DNA from: JBLIDK01 sp047632595 | Lineage (GTDB): Bacteria > Bacteroidota > Bacteroidia > Sphingobacteriales > Sphingobacteriaceae | Direction: 5' to 3' | NCBI GenBank assembly: GCA_047632595.1 | Contig: JBLIDK010000022.1 | Span: 1 to 31,119 of the forward strand | DNA: 31,119 nucleotides | Part shown: piece by piece, positions 1 to 5,824 of the stretch | Layout: every line of letters starts with the position of its first letter | Numbering within the stretch: the stretch's first letter is position 1 | The notes under the pieces: generated by a model | The model's input: only the letters and a program-made list of their open reading frames with translations | Databases searched by the model: none | Told to the model about the DNA's origin: nothing | Made by a program: the position numbers and the translations under genes

Positions 1-491
1 TTATACCCCTCAACATTTTCACTGTCCATGGTAATTCTTAATGCATCTACAAAGTAAGTAGTTTGTTTTAATGCTATAGTAAAAATCCTACTAGTATCTG
101 TCTGTTCAGTTGCAGTTCCACTCCATACCAACAACCACTTTTTGTCATTTTCATTTCTTAGAAAAACACTATCAATAGCTCCAGGATTAAAAGTTTCATA
201 AATCTCAATTTCTGCAACAAATTGGGAGGTTTTAAACCCAATTTCAATAAATTCTCTCATACTATCTGGTCTGGCAAACGACCAAGCGGTAGAAATATCT
301 CCATAAGAAGGGTAACTGTTTGGGGTATCTAAAAGTTGTTCAGCAGACCAATTTGTTTCAGAAAATTGCGAACTAAAGTTTAAAACTGTTGAGCCGTACT
401 GTTTAATAGCAACGGTTTTTCTCAATTCATCTTTTTTACAAGAGTAAAATAGAAATGAGACAACTAAAAGAGTAGTAACAAGGTATTTCAT
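1..491 (-). CDS. Surface lipoprotein with discoidin-like domain (3' end cut by window)
   Basis: An open frame of 163 codons runs from an ATG at 491 off the left edge. The N-terminus is a lipoprotein signal: MKYLV, a hydrophobic stretch, then a lipobox ending FYSC with Cys at residue 18. The next residues, KKDE, fit the K-(D/E)2 lipoprotein export signal described in Flavobacteriia, which suggests a surface-exposed lipoprotein. The mature part has motifs VLNFSSQFSE, SYPSYGDISTAW, EIEIYETFNPGAIDSV and WLLVWSG. I recognise this pattern from a galactose-binding/discoidin-like fold also found in FBXL4-type proteins; that is from memory and not searched. A ligand cannot be named. On the minus strand, TA-N3-TTTG at 504-512 is a one-base-off match to the Bacteroidota -7 element. 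The C-terminal part is missing. Confidence 0.7.
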   Translation of the reverse strand, partial: MKYLVTTLLVVSFLFYSCKKDELRKTVAIKQYGSTVLNFSSQFSETNWSAEQLLDTPNSYPSYGDISTAWSFARPDSMREFIEIGFKTSQFVAEIEIYETFNPGAIDSVFLRNENDKKWLLVWSGTATEQTDTSRIFTIALKQTTYFVDALRITMDSENVEGY

Positions 492-584
492 TTTTTAAAA
501 TTACAAAAAATAGAGTTTAAAGTGTCTGTTTTTTCATTTCTCTTTTATTTGTTGAATTCTGATTTGGCTTTGAAGTATTGTTTT

Positions 585-601
585 GCCAGTTTGTGACTGG
601 C
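585..601. repeat. Short inverted repeat
   Basis: GCCAGT, five-base loop, ACTGGC, with T-rich and A-rich flanks (gtttt before, ttaaaaaac after). It could fold on either strand. It lies upstream of the minus-strand lipoprotein gene, so it is not that gene's terminator. Confidence 0.4.
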
Positions 602-792
602 TTAAAAAACAAAATAGGTTAAAGCTTAAACCTTCTAATATTTGCGCTTAGTTCTATCAAAAACAGCACAATCCAACTAATTTTTATCACATATTTATTT
701 AGGATGACTTGAATTTTTGTAGCCCAAAACCCTCTTCTGGGTCTTTTCGACTTGGATTTATATTGCGATCAAAATTTCAATTAGACCTAAAG

Positions 793-834
793 CCCCGACC
801 CGCTAGGCGTCGGGGAAGTAGGTAGAAATCTACC
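793..834. repeat. GC-rich hairpin followed by a second palindrome
   Basis: CCCCGAC at 793-799 pairs with GTCGGGG at 809-815 around a nine-base loop. Six bases later GGTAGA-AA-TCTACC forms a second perfect palindrome. The GC content stands out from its AT-rich surroundings. It may be a dispersed intergenic repeat or a small structured RNA; no function can be assigned. Confidence 0.45.
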
Positions 835-1156
835 TTCAGTTTTCCCATTAACTTAAAAGCGATGTGTTGCCATTAGGCCCACTTAAATCAATCTTCGTGT
901 AGTTTTAAAGCACCAGTTTTTAAATAAAACTGTTGCCCACCTTAAGGAAGATTTCTCTCTTCGTTACACTCCGTTCGAAATGACAGTCTAGGGAGGAGCG
1001 GTTTCTTCTAATTCTGTATTCCTTAAAAAAAGTGGATTAATAATGCCGTTGGCAAGGATTAAGTTAAAAGTATTAAAGTTGAAATAAATTAACTTTCTAC
1101 TTTGAACAATTAATTAATCTTTTCCCTTAATCATTCCGTTTATATCAAAATTTCCC

Positions 1157-1164
1157 TATCTTTG
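1157..1164 (+). promoter_or_regulatory. Promoter -7 element of rpsU
   Basis: TATCTTTG is an exact TAnnTTTG match, the Bacteroidota primary sigma -7 element. No good TTG lies 19 bases upstream (TTC with about 20 spacing). Transcription would start near 1169, leaving a leader of about 17 nt that consists almost only of the SD region of rpsU. Confidence 0.75.
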
Positions 1165-1171
1165 CAACTCG

Positions 1172-1180
1172 AAAGGAGGT
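1172..1180 (+). promoter_or_regulatory. Strong Shine-Dalgarno of rpsU
   Basis: AAAGGAGGT sits six bases before the ATG at 1186. Most other genes here have no SD, as expected where bS21 with bS6 and bS18 occludes the anti-SD of 16S rRNA. A near-perfect SD on the bS21 gene itself fits autogenous control by ribosomes lacking bS21. Confidence 0.85.
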
Positions 1181-1185
1181 ATCTT

Positions 1186-1380
1186 ATGATAGAAATTAAC
1201 GTCAAAGACAACGAAAGTATTGATCGCGCACTAAAGCGTTTTAAGAAGAAGTACGAGAAAACTGGTGTAATGCGTGAATTACGTAGACGAAAGCAATTCG
1301 AAAAGCCTTCTATTACCAGACGAACTGAAGTCAAAAAAGCAATTTATAAACAAACATTGCGCGAAGGATTAGATCTATAA
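1186..1380 (+). CDS. rpsU: Small ribosomal subunit protein bS21
   Basis: A 64-residue basic protein beginning MIEINVKDNESIDRALKRF, with the family core RALKRFKKKYEKTGV and an Arg/Lys-rich second half, the normal bS21 length. In Bacteroidota bS21 helps bury the 3' end of 16S rRNA so that SD pairing is blocked. Tyr54 (in KKAIYKQT) falls in the C-terminal region reported to contact that RNA in Flavobacterium; I recall this rather than having checked it. The ATG at 1186 is chosen over an in-frame TTG 24 bases upstream because it has the strong SD and because bS21 proteins start here. The gene is monocistronic: its own promoter at 1157 and a terminator at 1407. Confidence 0.96.
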   Translation: MIEINVKDNESIDRALKRFKKKYEKTGVMRELRRRKQFEKPSITRRTEVKKAIYKQTLREGLDL

Positions 1381-1406
1381 GGTCTTTTTCTCAAAAAAAT
1401 ACAGAG

Positions 1407-1441
1407 AGGAGTATAGCCAAGGGTTATTACTCCTTTTTTTT
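1407..1441 (+). terminator. Intrinsic terminator of rpsU
   Basis: AGGAGTA (1407-1413) pairs with TACTCCT (1428-1434), followed by an uninterrupted T-run to 1441. Confidence 0.85.
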
Positions 1442-1614
1442 GCTCTATACTTTAGGAAATTCCTCTGTGTCCTCCGAGCCCTTTGTGTTAAAAAAGGGGC
1501 TTCACGAATTAGAGAGGAATATAAATTCATTGAAAAGTTTTCAAGTTTAATTCACTCCCAAGCACTCCTTCACTTTTAATTCAAAGTATTAATTTTCAAC
1601 TAATTTTAAAAAAG

Positions 1615-1642
1615 CTTTGGACTTTGGACTTTAAACTTTGGA
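1615..1642. repeat. Four tandem heptamers CTTTGGA
   Basis: CTTTGGA occurs at 1615, 1622 and 1636, with CTTTAAA at 1629, so four consecutive 7-mers lie just upstream of the recombinase promoter. This could be a binding-site array or a simple slipped-strand repeat. Confidence 0.6.
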
Positions 1643-1654
1643 CTAATTAATCCT

Positions 1655-1662
1655 TATCTTTA
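1655..1662 (+). promoter_or_regulatory. Probable -7 element of the xer gene
   Basis: TATCTTTA differs from TAnnTTTG only at the last base. It ends five bases before the ATG at 1668, so the message would be leaderless or nearly so. Confidence 0.55.
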
Positions 1663-1667
1663 TATTA

Positions 1668-2564
1668 ATGAACGAACTAAAAGGGTTTCTAAACTACATT
1701 GAATTAGAAAAACGCTATTCTAAGCACACAAGTACGGCTTATAAGTCGGACTTAGAGCAATTTTTCGCTTATGCGGATGAGCATTTTGAATGTAAAACCC
1801 CAAGCGATGTGAATCACCAAGTAATCCGTTCATACATCGTTCAGCTTATAGAAGACGATAACTCAGCCCGCACTGTTAATCGAAAAATCTCAACTATTAA
1901 ATCTTTTTACAACTACTTAAGAAGGAATAACAAGATTGAAAATAACCCTACAGCAAAAGTGGTGAGTCCGAAGGTGAAAAAAAGCTTGCCAGTTTTTATA
2001 GATGAAAAAGAGGTTGACCAGCTTATTGAAGGTGATTTATTTGAAGACACTTTTGAAGGATGGAGAGACCGAGTGATTATGGAGTTTCTTTATGGTACTG
2101 GAATTCGATTATCAGAATTAATAAACATTAAGCCAAATGATATAGATAAAAGTGCAAGTGTGGTAAAGGTATTAGGTAAAAGGAGCAAAGAGCGAATCAT
2201 ACCAATTCACACAGAGTTAATGAATACAATTGTAAATTATGAAAAGATAAAAGATAGCGAATTTGACACTAATGGGCATACAATGGACCTTTGGTTTGTT
2301 ATAAGTAAAAAAGGAAAAAAGACATACCCAAAACTTGTTTATCGCGTTGTTAATAGATACCTTCAAGTAATAACAACGGTGACAAAGAAAAGTCCACATG
2401 TGCTAAGGCACACATTTGCAACACATTTGCTCAACAAAGGAGCCGATTTAAATGCAATTAAAGAGTTATTAGGACATGCGAGTTTAGCAGCCACCCAAGT
2501 TTACACACATAACTCGGTAGAGAAATTAAAATCAGTTTATAAACAAGCTCACCCAAGAGCTTAA
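1668..2564 (+). CDS. xerC: Xer-type tyrosine recombinase
   Basis: A 298-residue protein of normal XerC/XerD length. Residues 1-90 form the SAM-like core-binding domain (LEKRYSKHTSTAYKSDL, VNRKISTIKSFYNYL). The catalytic domain carries Arg147 (GTGIRLSEL), Lys171 (VLGKRSKERIIPIH), His244 and Arg247 (SPHVLRHTFATHLL), His270 (ELLGHASL) and nucleophile Tyr279 (TQVYTH). All six catalytic residues are present. The family resolves chromosome dimers at dif sites, and no phage or integron genes surround it, which supports a housekeeping role. XerC and XerD cannot be told apart reliably from sequence alone; the symbol is used because this locus is usually called so. hpf follows 18 bases downstream and is probably co-transcribed. 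Confidence 0.92.
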   Translation: MNELKGFLNYIELEKRYSKHTSTAYKSDLEQFFAYADEHFECKTPSDVNHQVIRSYIVQLIEDDNSARTVNRKISTIKSFYNYLRRNNKIENNPTAKVVSPKVKKSLPVFIDEKEVDQLIEGDLFEDTFEGWRDRVIMEFLYGTGIRLSELINIKPNDIDKSASVVKVLGKRSKERIIPIHTELMNTIVNYEKIKDSEFDTNGHTMDLWFVISKKGKKTYPKLVYRVVNRYLQVITTVTKKSPHVLRHTFATHLLNKGADLNAIKELLGHASLAATQVYTHNSVEKLKSVYKQAHPRA

Positions 2565-2582
2565 AATTTAGAACACAATCAT

Positions 2583-2888
2583 ATGAAAATACAAGTTCAA
2601 TCCATACATTTTGACGCAGACGTTAAGCTTTTAGAGTTTATTCAAGAGAAAGTAGACAAGTTGGATAAGTTTTTCGACAGGATTATAGATGGTGAAGTCT
2701 ATTTAAAATTAGATAATGCTGTTAATGAAAGCAATAAGATTGCGGAATTAATTATTAATGTGCCAGGGAATCAAATATTCTCAAAACACCAGTGTAAAAC
2801 ATTCGAAGAAGCCATTACATTATCGGTTGATTCAGTTAAGAAACAAGTTGTTAAACGCAAAGAAAAACTAGCGAGGACAGACGTTTAG
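2583..2888 (+). CDS. hpf: Ribosome hibernation-promoting factor, short form
   Basis: A 101-residue HPF/RaiA-family protein: MKIQVQSIHFDADVKLLEFI, then DKLDKFFDRIIDGEVYLKL and a lysine-rich end VKKQVVKRKEKL. The family binds the 30S decoding region and inactivates ribosomes in slow growth. It lacks the C-terminal dimerisation domain of long HPF. It follows xer after 18 bases with no SD, and a strong terminator comes right after it, so it is the last gene of the xer-hpf unit. Confidence 0.92.
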   Translation: MKIQVQSIHFDADVKLLEFIQEKVDKLDKFFDRIIDGEVYLKLDNAVNESNKIAELIINVPGNQIFSKHQCKTFEEAITLSVDSVKKQVVKRKEKLARTDV

Positions 2889-2905
2889 AAATTTATTTTC
2901 ACATT

Positions 2906-2943
2906 AAAACCCATAAGAGTTGCACAATTCTTATGGGTTTTTT
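2906..2943 (+). terminator. Intrinsic terminator after hpf
   Basis: A 13-base arm AAAACCCATAAGA (2906-2918) pairs perfectly with TCTTATGGGTTTT (2929-2941) around a ten-base loop, and the T-run continues to 2943. Confidence 0.88.
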
Positions 2944-3040
2944 ACTTTTGTCGTGCTTCCGGGACGAAAGTCTCAAAAAATAATTGTTACGTACCTCGAA
3001 AAAAAATGAATAATAGTTTTTTTTCGAACTGCAAAATTTA

Positions 3041-3048
3041 TACCTTTG
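3041..3048 (+). promoter_or_regulatory. Promoter -7 element of the tRNA-tuf operon
   Basis: TACCTTTG is an exact TAnnTTTG match, preceded by a T-run around 3017-3024 at about the -33 position. Transcription would begin near 3053, giving a leader of about 85 nt before the first tRNA. The leader contains a small hairpin (TTGTT, six-base loop, AACAA). Confidence 0.7.
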
Positions 3049-3138
3049 CAGTCCTTTTCAGAGAAGGAGTTTGTTCAGTGCAACAAGTATGCGCGTAACA
3101 GATCAGTTATTTACATCATATAATTAAAGATATTTTAA

Positions 3139-3211
<73 letters not shown>

Positions 3212-3214
3212 CAT

Positions 3215-3231
3215 CTTGCACTAGATGCAAG
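3215..3231 (+). other. Hairpin in tRNA-Thr/tRNA-Tyr spacer
   Basis: CTTGCA, loop CTAGA, TGCAAG: a perfect 6-bp stem that fills most of the spacer. Possibly a spacer fold guiding tRNA end processing. Confidence 0.6.
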
Positions 3232-3237
3232 GGGATT

Positions 3238-3319
3238 GGGGGAATACCAGAGCGGTCAAATGGGGCAGACTGTAAATCTGTTGGCTTCGCCTTCGAAGGT
3301 TCGAATCCTTCTTCCCCCA
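3238..3319 (+). tRNA. tRNA-Tyr (GTA)
   Basis: A class II tRNA of 82 nt with a long variable arm. Acceptor GGGGGAA/TTCCCCC, anticodon loop CTGTAAA with GTA at 3272-3274, T-arm GGTTCGAATCC. The CCA end is not encoded. Confidence 0.97.
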
Positions 3320-3329
3320 CGTAAAAATA

Positions 3330-3351
3330 TTTTCATGTGCGAACATGAAAA
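3330..3351 (+). other. Hairpin with GNRA tetraloop in tRNA-Tyr/tRNA-Gly spacer
   Basis: TTTTCATGT (3330-3338) and ACATGAAAA (3343-3351) form a perfect 9-bp stem closed by GCGA, a GNRA tetraloop. There is no following U-tract, so it is not a terminator. Confidence 0.75.
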
Positions 3352-3354
3352 CAA

Positions 3355-3427
3355 GCGGGAGTAGCTCAGTTGGTAGAGCATCAGCCTTCCAAGCTGAGGG
3401 TCGCGAGTTCGAATCTCGTCTCCCGCT
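3355..3427 (+). tRNA. tRNA-Gly (TCC)
   Basis: Acceptor GCGGGAG/CTCCCGC, D-arm AGCTCAGTTGGTAGAGC, anticodon loop CTTCCAA with TCC at 3388-3390, T-arm GAGTTCGAATCTC. The CCA end is not encoded. Confidence 0.97.
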
Positions 3428-3463
3428 CTTACTTTTGCCCTTGGGTTTGAGTAATAATAAACG

Positions 3464-3497
3464 TTTAAACTATTAGGTTAACCCTTAATAGTTTAAA
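3464..3497 (+). other. 34-nt near-perfect palindrome
   Basis: TTTAAACTATTA (3464-3475) and TAATAGTTTAAA (3486-3497) are exact reverse complements. The centre also pairs (GGTT with AACC), leaving a two-base bulge. It could extrude as a long hairpin in RNA or act as an operator in DNA. No U-tract follows, and tRNA-Thr(GGT) and tuf lie downstream, so full termination is unlikely. Confidence 0.75.
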
Positions 3498-3510
3498 TCA
3501 GAGTGAGATC

Positions 3511-3575
3511 CTTAACCATCTAAAATAGGCAACTATTTGGTGGTCTAAGCCGTTGAAGCTCGGACATTGTCTGAG
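3511..3575 (+). ncRNA. Candidate structured RNA: two further hairpins
   Basis: CTTAACCA at 3511-3518 pairs with TGGT-c-TAAG at 3541-3549. Inside it AAATAG-GCAA-CTATTT (3523-3538) closes with a GNRA tetraloop. Then CTCGGAC (3559-3565), ATT, GTCTGAG (3569-3575) forms a second stem with one G-T pair. Together with the palindrome at 3464 this makes three stems in the 163-nt gap between tRNA-Gly and tRNA-Thr. It is not a tRNA. It could be an independent small RNA cut from the tRNA transcript, a spacer fold, or a degenerate tRNA relic. Confidence 0.4.
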
Positions 3576-3590
3576 GATATCGTGCTGTTA

Positions 3591-3662
3591 GCCGATGTAG
3601 CTCAGGGGTAGAGCGTTTCCTTGGTAAGGAAGAGGTCAGGGGTTCAATTCCCCTCATTGGCT
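3591..3662 (+). tRNA. tRNA-Thr (GGT)
   Basis: Acceptor GCCGATG/CATTGGC (with one G-T pair), D-arm AGCTCAGGGGTAGAGC, anticodon loop TTGGTAA with GGT at 3623-3625, T-arm GGGTTCAATTCCC. The CCA end is not encoded. It is the last tRNA before tuf, 77 nt upstream of its ATG, and probably shares its transcript. Confidence 0.97.
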
Positions 3663-3739
3663 CAGGATAGAGTAAAACATTAAAGAATAAATAAAAAGTA
3701 TAACTAACTAATTTTAAACAACAACTAACATTTACAAAA

Positions 3740-4927
3740 ATGGCTAAAGAAAAATTCGACCGTAGCAAACCGCATTTAAACATCGGTACAATTGGCCACG
3801 TTGACCACGGTAAAACAACGTTAACAGCTGCTATAACTAAAGTTCTTTCAGAAAAACAAGGTGGAACTGCTAGATCTTTTGATTCAATCGATTCAGCTCC
3901 TGAAGAAAAAGAAAGAGGTATCACTATTAATACTTCACACGTTGAGTATGAAACTGCAACAAGACACTACGCACACGTAGATTGTCCAGGTCACGCGGAT
4001 TACGTTAAGAACATGGTTACTGGTGCTGCTCAAATGGATGGTGCTATACTTGTTGTTGCTGCAACTGATGGTCCTATGCCACAAACTCGTGAGCATATCC
4101 TTCTTGCACGTCAGGTTGGTGTTCCAAACATCGTAGTATTCATGAATAAAGTGGATATGGTTGATGATCCTGAATTATTAGAGCTAGTTGAAATGGAAAT
4201 CCGTGAGCTTTTAAGCTTCTACGAATTTGATGGAGACAACATCGCAATCGTTCAAGGTTCTGCTTTAGGTGGACTTAACGGTGATGCTGCTTGGGTAGCT
4301 AAGATTGATGAGTTAATGGAAAAAGTGGATATTGATATTCCAATTCCTCCAAGATTAACTGAACTTCCTTTCTTAATGCCTGTTGAAGATGTATTCTCGA
4401 TCACTGGTCGTGGTACTGTTGCAACTGGACGTATTGAAAGAGGAATTATTAACTCTGGTGAAACTGTAGATATTATTGGTATGGGTGCTGTTGATTTAAA
4501 ATCAACTGTAACTGGTGTTGAAATGTTCCGTAAAATCTTAGATAGAGGAGAAGCTGGCGATAACGTTGGTCTTTTATTAAGAGGAATTGAAAAAACTGAT
4601 ATCAGAAGAGGTATGGTAATATGTGCTCCTGGATCTGTTAAGCCTCATTTAGAATTCAAAGCTGAAGTTTATGTATTATCGAAAGAAGAAGGTGGAAGAC
4701 ACACTCCTTTCTTTAACAAATACAGACCTCAGTTCTATTTCAGAACAACTGACGTAACTGGTGAGATTTTCTTACCTGAAAACGTAGAAATGGTAATGCC
4801 TGGTGATAACATCAGCATTAACGTAAACTTAATTTCTCCTGTAGCTATGGAAAAAGGTTTACGTTTCGCTATCCGTGAAGGTGGTAGAACTGTTGGTGCG
4901 GGTCAAGTTACTGAGATCATAAAGTAA
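3740..4927 (+). CDS. tuf: Elongation factor Tu
   Basis: A 395-residue, full-length EF-Tu, the GTPase that brings aminoacyl-tRNA to the ribosome. GTP-binding motifs: G1 GHVDHGKT at 19-26, switch I RGITI with Thr62, G3 DCPGH at 81-85, G4 NKVD at 136-139, and a SAL motif near 174. Domains 2 and 3 follow (VFSITGRGTVATGRIERG; HTPFFNKYRPQFYFRTTDVT). The ATG at 3740 begins the family MAKEKFDRSKPH N-terminus. It has no SD, only an A-rich leader (ACATTTACAAAA), the usual arrangement for highly expressed Bacteroidota genes. It lies 77 nt after tRNA-Thr(GGT) with no promoter seen between, so it is probably expressed from the tRNA promoter at 3041. Confidence 0.99.
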   Translation: MAKEKFDRSKPHLNIGTIGHVDHGKTTLTAAITKVLSEKQGGTARSFDSIDSAPEEKERGITINTSHVEYETATRHYAHVDCPGHADYVKNMVTGAAQMDGAILVVAATDGPMPQTREHILLARQVGVPNIVVFMNKVDMVDDPELLELVEMEIRELLSFYEFDGDNIAIVQGSALGGLNGDAAWVAKIDELMEKVDIDIPIPPRLTELPFLMPVEDVFSITGRGTVATGRIERGIINSGETVDIIGMGAVDLKSTVTGVEMFRKILDRGEAGDNVGLLLRGIEKTDIRRGMVICAPGSVKPHLEFKAEVYVLSKEEGGRHTPFFNKYRPQFYFRTTDVTGEIFLPENVEMVMPGDNISINVNLISPVAMEKGLRFAIREGGRTVGAGQVTEIIK

Positions 4928-4938
4928 ATTAGTGGTTT

Positions 4939-4972
4939 AAAAGAACATCGCTAAAAGGCGATGTTCTTTTTT
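4939..4972 (+). terminator. Strong hairpin with U-tract after tuf
   Basis: AAAAGAACATCGC (4939-4951) and GCGATGTTCTTTT (4958-4970) form a perfect 13-bp stem around a six-base loop, with T through 4972. It ends only seven bases before tRNA-Trp, so it either attenuates the downstream operon or is a processing structure. Confidence 0.85.
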
Positions 4973-4979
4973 CACATTT

Positions 4980-5052
4980 ACGGGTGTAGCTCAATTGGTA
5001 GAGTAGTGGTCTCCAAAACCATTGGCTGTGGGTTCGAGTCCTACCACCCGTG
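4980..5052 (+). tRNA. tRNA-Trp (CCA)
   Basis: Acceptor ACGGGTG/CACCCGT, D-arm AGCTCAATTGGTAGAGT, anticodon loop CTCCAAA with CCA at 5013-5015, T-arm GGGTTCGAGTCC. The CCA tail is not encoded (GCA follows the acceptor). It is transcribed with secE, whose ATG is only 15 nt past the tRNA. Confidence 0.97.
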
Positions 5053-5067
5053 CAAAAAAAAGATAGT

Positions 5068-5265
5068 ATGTTTCAAAAAGTAAGTTCATACATAAAAGAT
5101 GCGTCAGACGAGTTACTACATAAAGTAAGCTGGCCTACATGGAGCGAATTGCAAAATAGCGCCATTATAGTATTGGTAGCATCCTTAATGATTGCGTTGG
5201 TAGTGTTTGCTATGGATAAAACGTTAAGTACCGTGGTAACCTACTTTTACGAAACAGTAGCTTAA
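5068..5265 (+). CDS. secE: Preprotein translocase subunit SecE
   Basis: A 65-residue single-span SecE of the short Gram-negative type: amphipathic MFQKVSSYIKDASDELLHKV, the conserved SWPTWSELQNSA hinge, then one transmembrane segment (IIVLVASLMIALVVFAM, about residues 31-47). SecE clamps SecY in the Sec channel. The ATG at 5068 is chosen because an earlier in-frame GTG at 5050 lies inside tRNA-Trp. Cutting the tRNA 3' end would give an mRNA with about a 15-nt leader. nusG follows within a dozen bases. Confidence 0.95.
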   Translation: MFQKVSSYIKDASDELLHKVSWPTWSELQNSAIIVLVASLMIALVVFAMDKTLSTVVTYFYETVA

Positions 5266-5276
5266 AATTGAACCAA

Positions 5277-5822
5277 ATGGTTGAGGAAAAAGAACATAAG
5301 TGGTACGTAGTTAGAGCGGTAAGCGGTCAAGAGAAAAAGGTAAAACTATATCTGGAAACAGAAATAAATCACCTTGGACTTATTGAGCAAATCCCTCAAA
5401 TTTTAATACCAATGGAAAAAGTTTTCCAAATTCGTCAAGGAAAAAAGGTAGTTAAAGAACGTAACCTATTTCCTGGATACATGTTGGTTGAAGCGAAGCT
5501 TAATAAAGAATTAGAGCATGTTATTAAATCTATTAACGGTGTTATAGGATTTTTAGGTGCTGAAAACGAACCCGTTCCATTATCTACTCCTGAAGTAAAC
5601 AGGATTTTAGGTAGAGTAGATGAAATGAGTGAGTCTGATGATGTTGCAAATGAACCTTTTATTATTGGTGAGAATATTAAAGTAATGGACGGACCGTTCA
5701 ATGGCTTTACAGGAACCATTGAAGAGGTAAATGAGGACAAGAAGAAATTAAAAGTGATGGTGAAAATCTTCGGAAGAAGAACCCCACTTGAGTTGAATTA
5801 CATGCAAGTTGAAAAAGAATAG
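5277..5822 (+). CDS. nusG: Transcription termination/antitermination factor NusG
   Basis: A 181-residue protein with an N-terminal NGN domain (HKWYVVRAVSGQEKKVK; NLFPGYMLVEAKL) that binds RNA polymerase, and a C-terminal KOW domain (GENIKVMDGPFNGFTGTIEE) that contacts Rho or ribosomal uS10. The length is normal. The ATG at 5277 gives the usual short N-terminus; an in-frame TTG at 5268 would add three residues. It sits between secE and rplK with a two-base gap to rplK, the ancestral order. No SD is present. Confidence 0.96.
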   Translation: MVEEKEHKWYVVRAVSGQEKKVKLYLETEINHLGLIEQIPQILIPMEKVFQIRQGKKVVKERNLFPGYMLVEAKLNKELEHVIKSINGVIGFLGAENEPVPLSTPEVNRILGRVDEMSESDDVANEPFIIGENIKVMDGPFNGFTGTIEEVNEDKKKLKVMVKIFGRRTPLELNYMQVEKE

Positions 5823-5824
5823 TA

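Larger units (their letters stand above)
492..1156. other. Long intergenic region with inverted repeats, no gene seen
   Basis: About 665 bases without a credible reading frame. It holds three inverted repeats: GCCAGT/ACTGGC at 585-601, a GC-rich CCCCGAC/GTCGGGG at 793-815, and GGTAGA-AA-TCTACC at 821-834. The stretch 951-991 (containing TTCGTTACACTCCGTTCGAA and then ATGACA) resembles short dispersed spacer repeats that I recall from other Bacteroidota genomes. Copy number cannot be tested from this window. No promoter fully matching TAnnTTTG was found except the one for rpsU at the right end. Confidence 0.5.

Noticed and set aside
1162..1185. Longer rpsU start (TTG at 1162)
   Set aside because: It overlaps the -7 element and the SD, and bS21 proteins begin at MIEINV, so the ATG at 1186 is used.
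1668..2564. Integrase of a mobile element
   Set aside because: No attachment repeats, excisionase or phage genes surround it, and it sits in a conserved housekeeping order, so a Xer recombinase fits better.
3520..3924. Minus-strand frame across tRNA-Thr and the tuf start
   Set aside because: It runs antisense through a tRNA and EF-Tu; its residues are a reverse reading of these conserved genes.
5050..5067. GTG start for secE inside tRNA-Trp
   Set aside because: It would put the start codon within the tRNA acceptor stem; the ATG at 5068 gives the usual SecE N-terminus.
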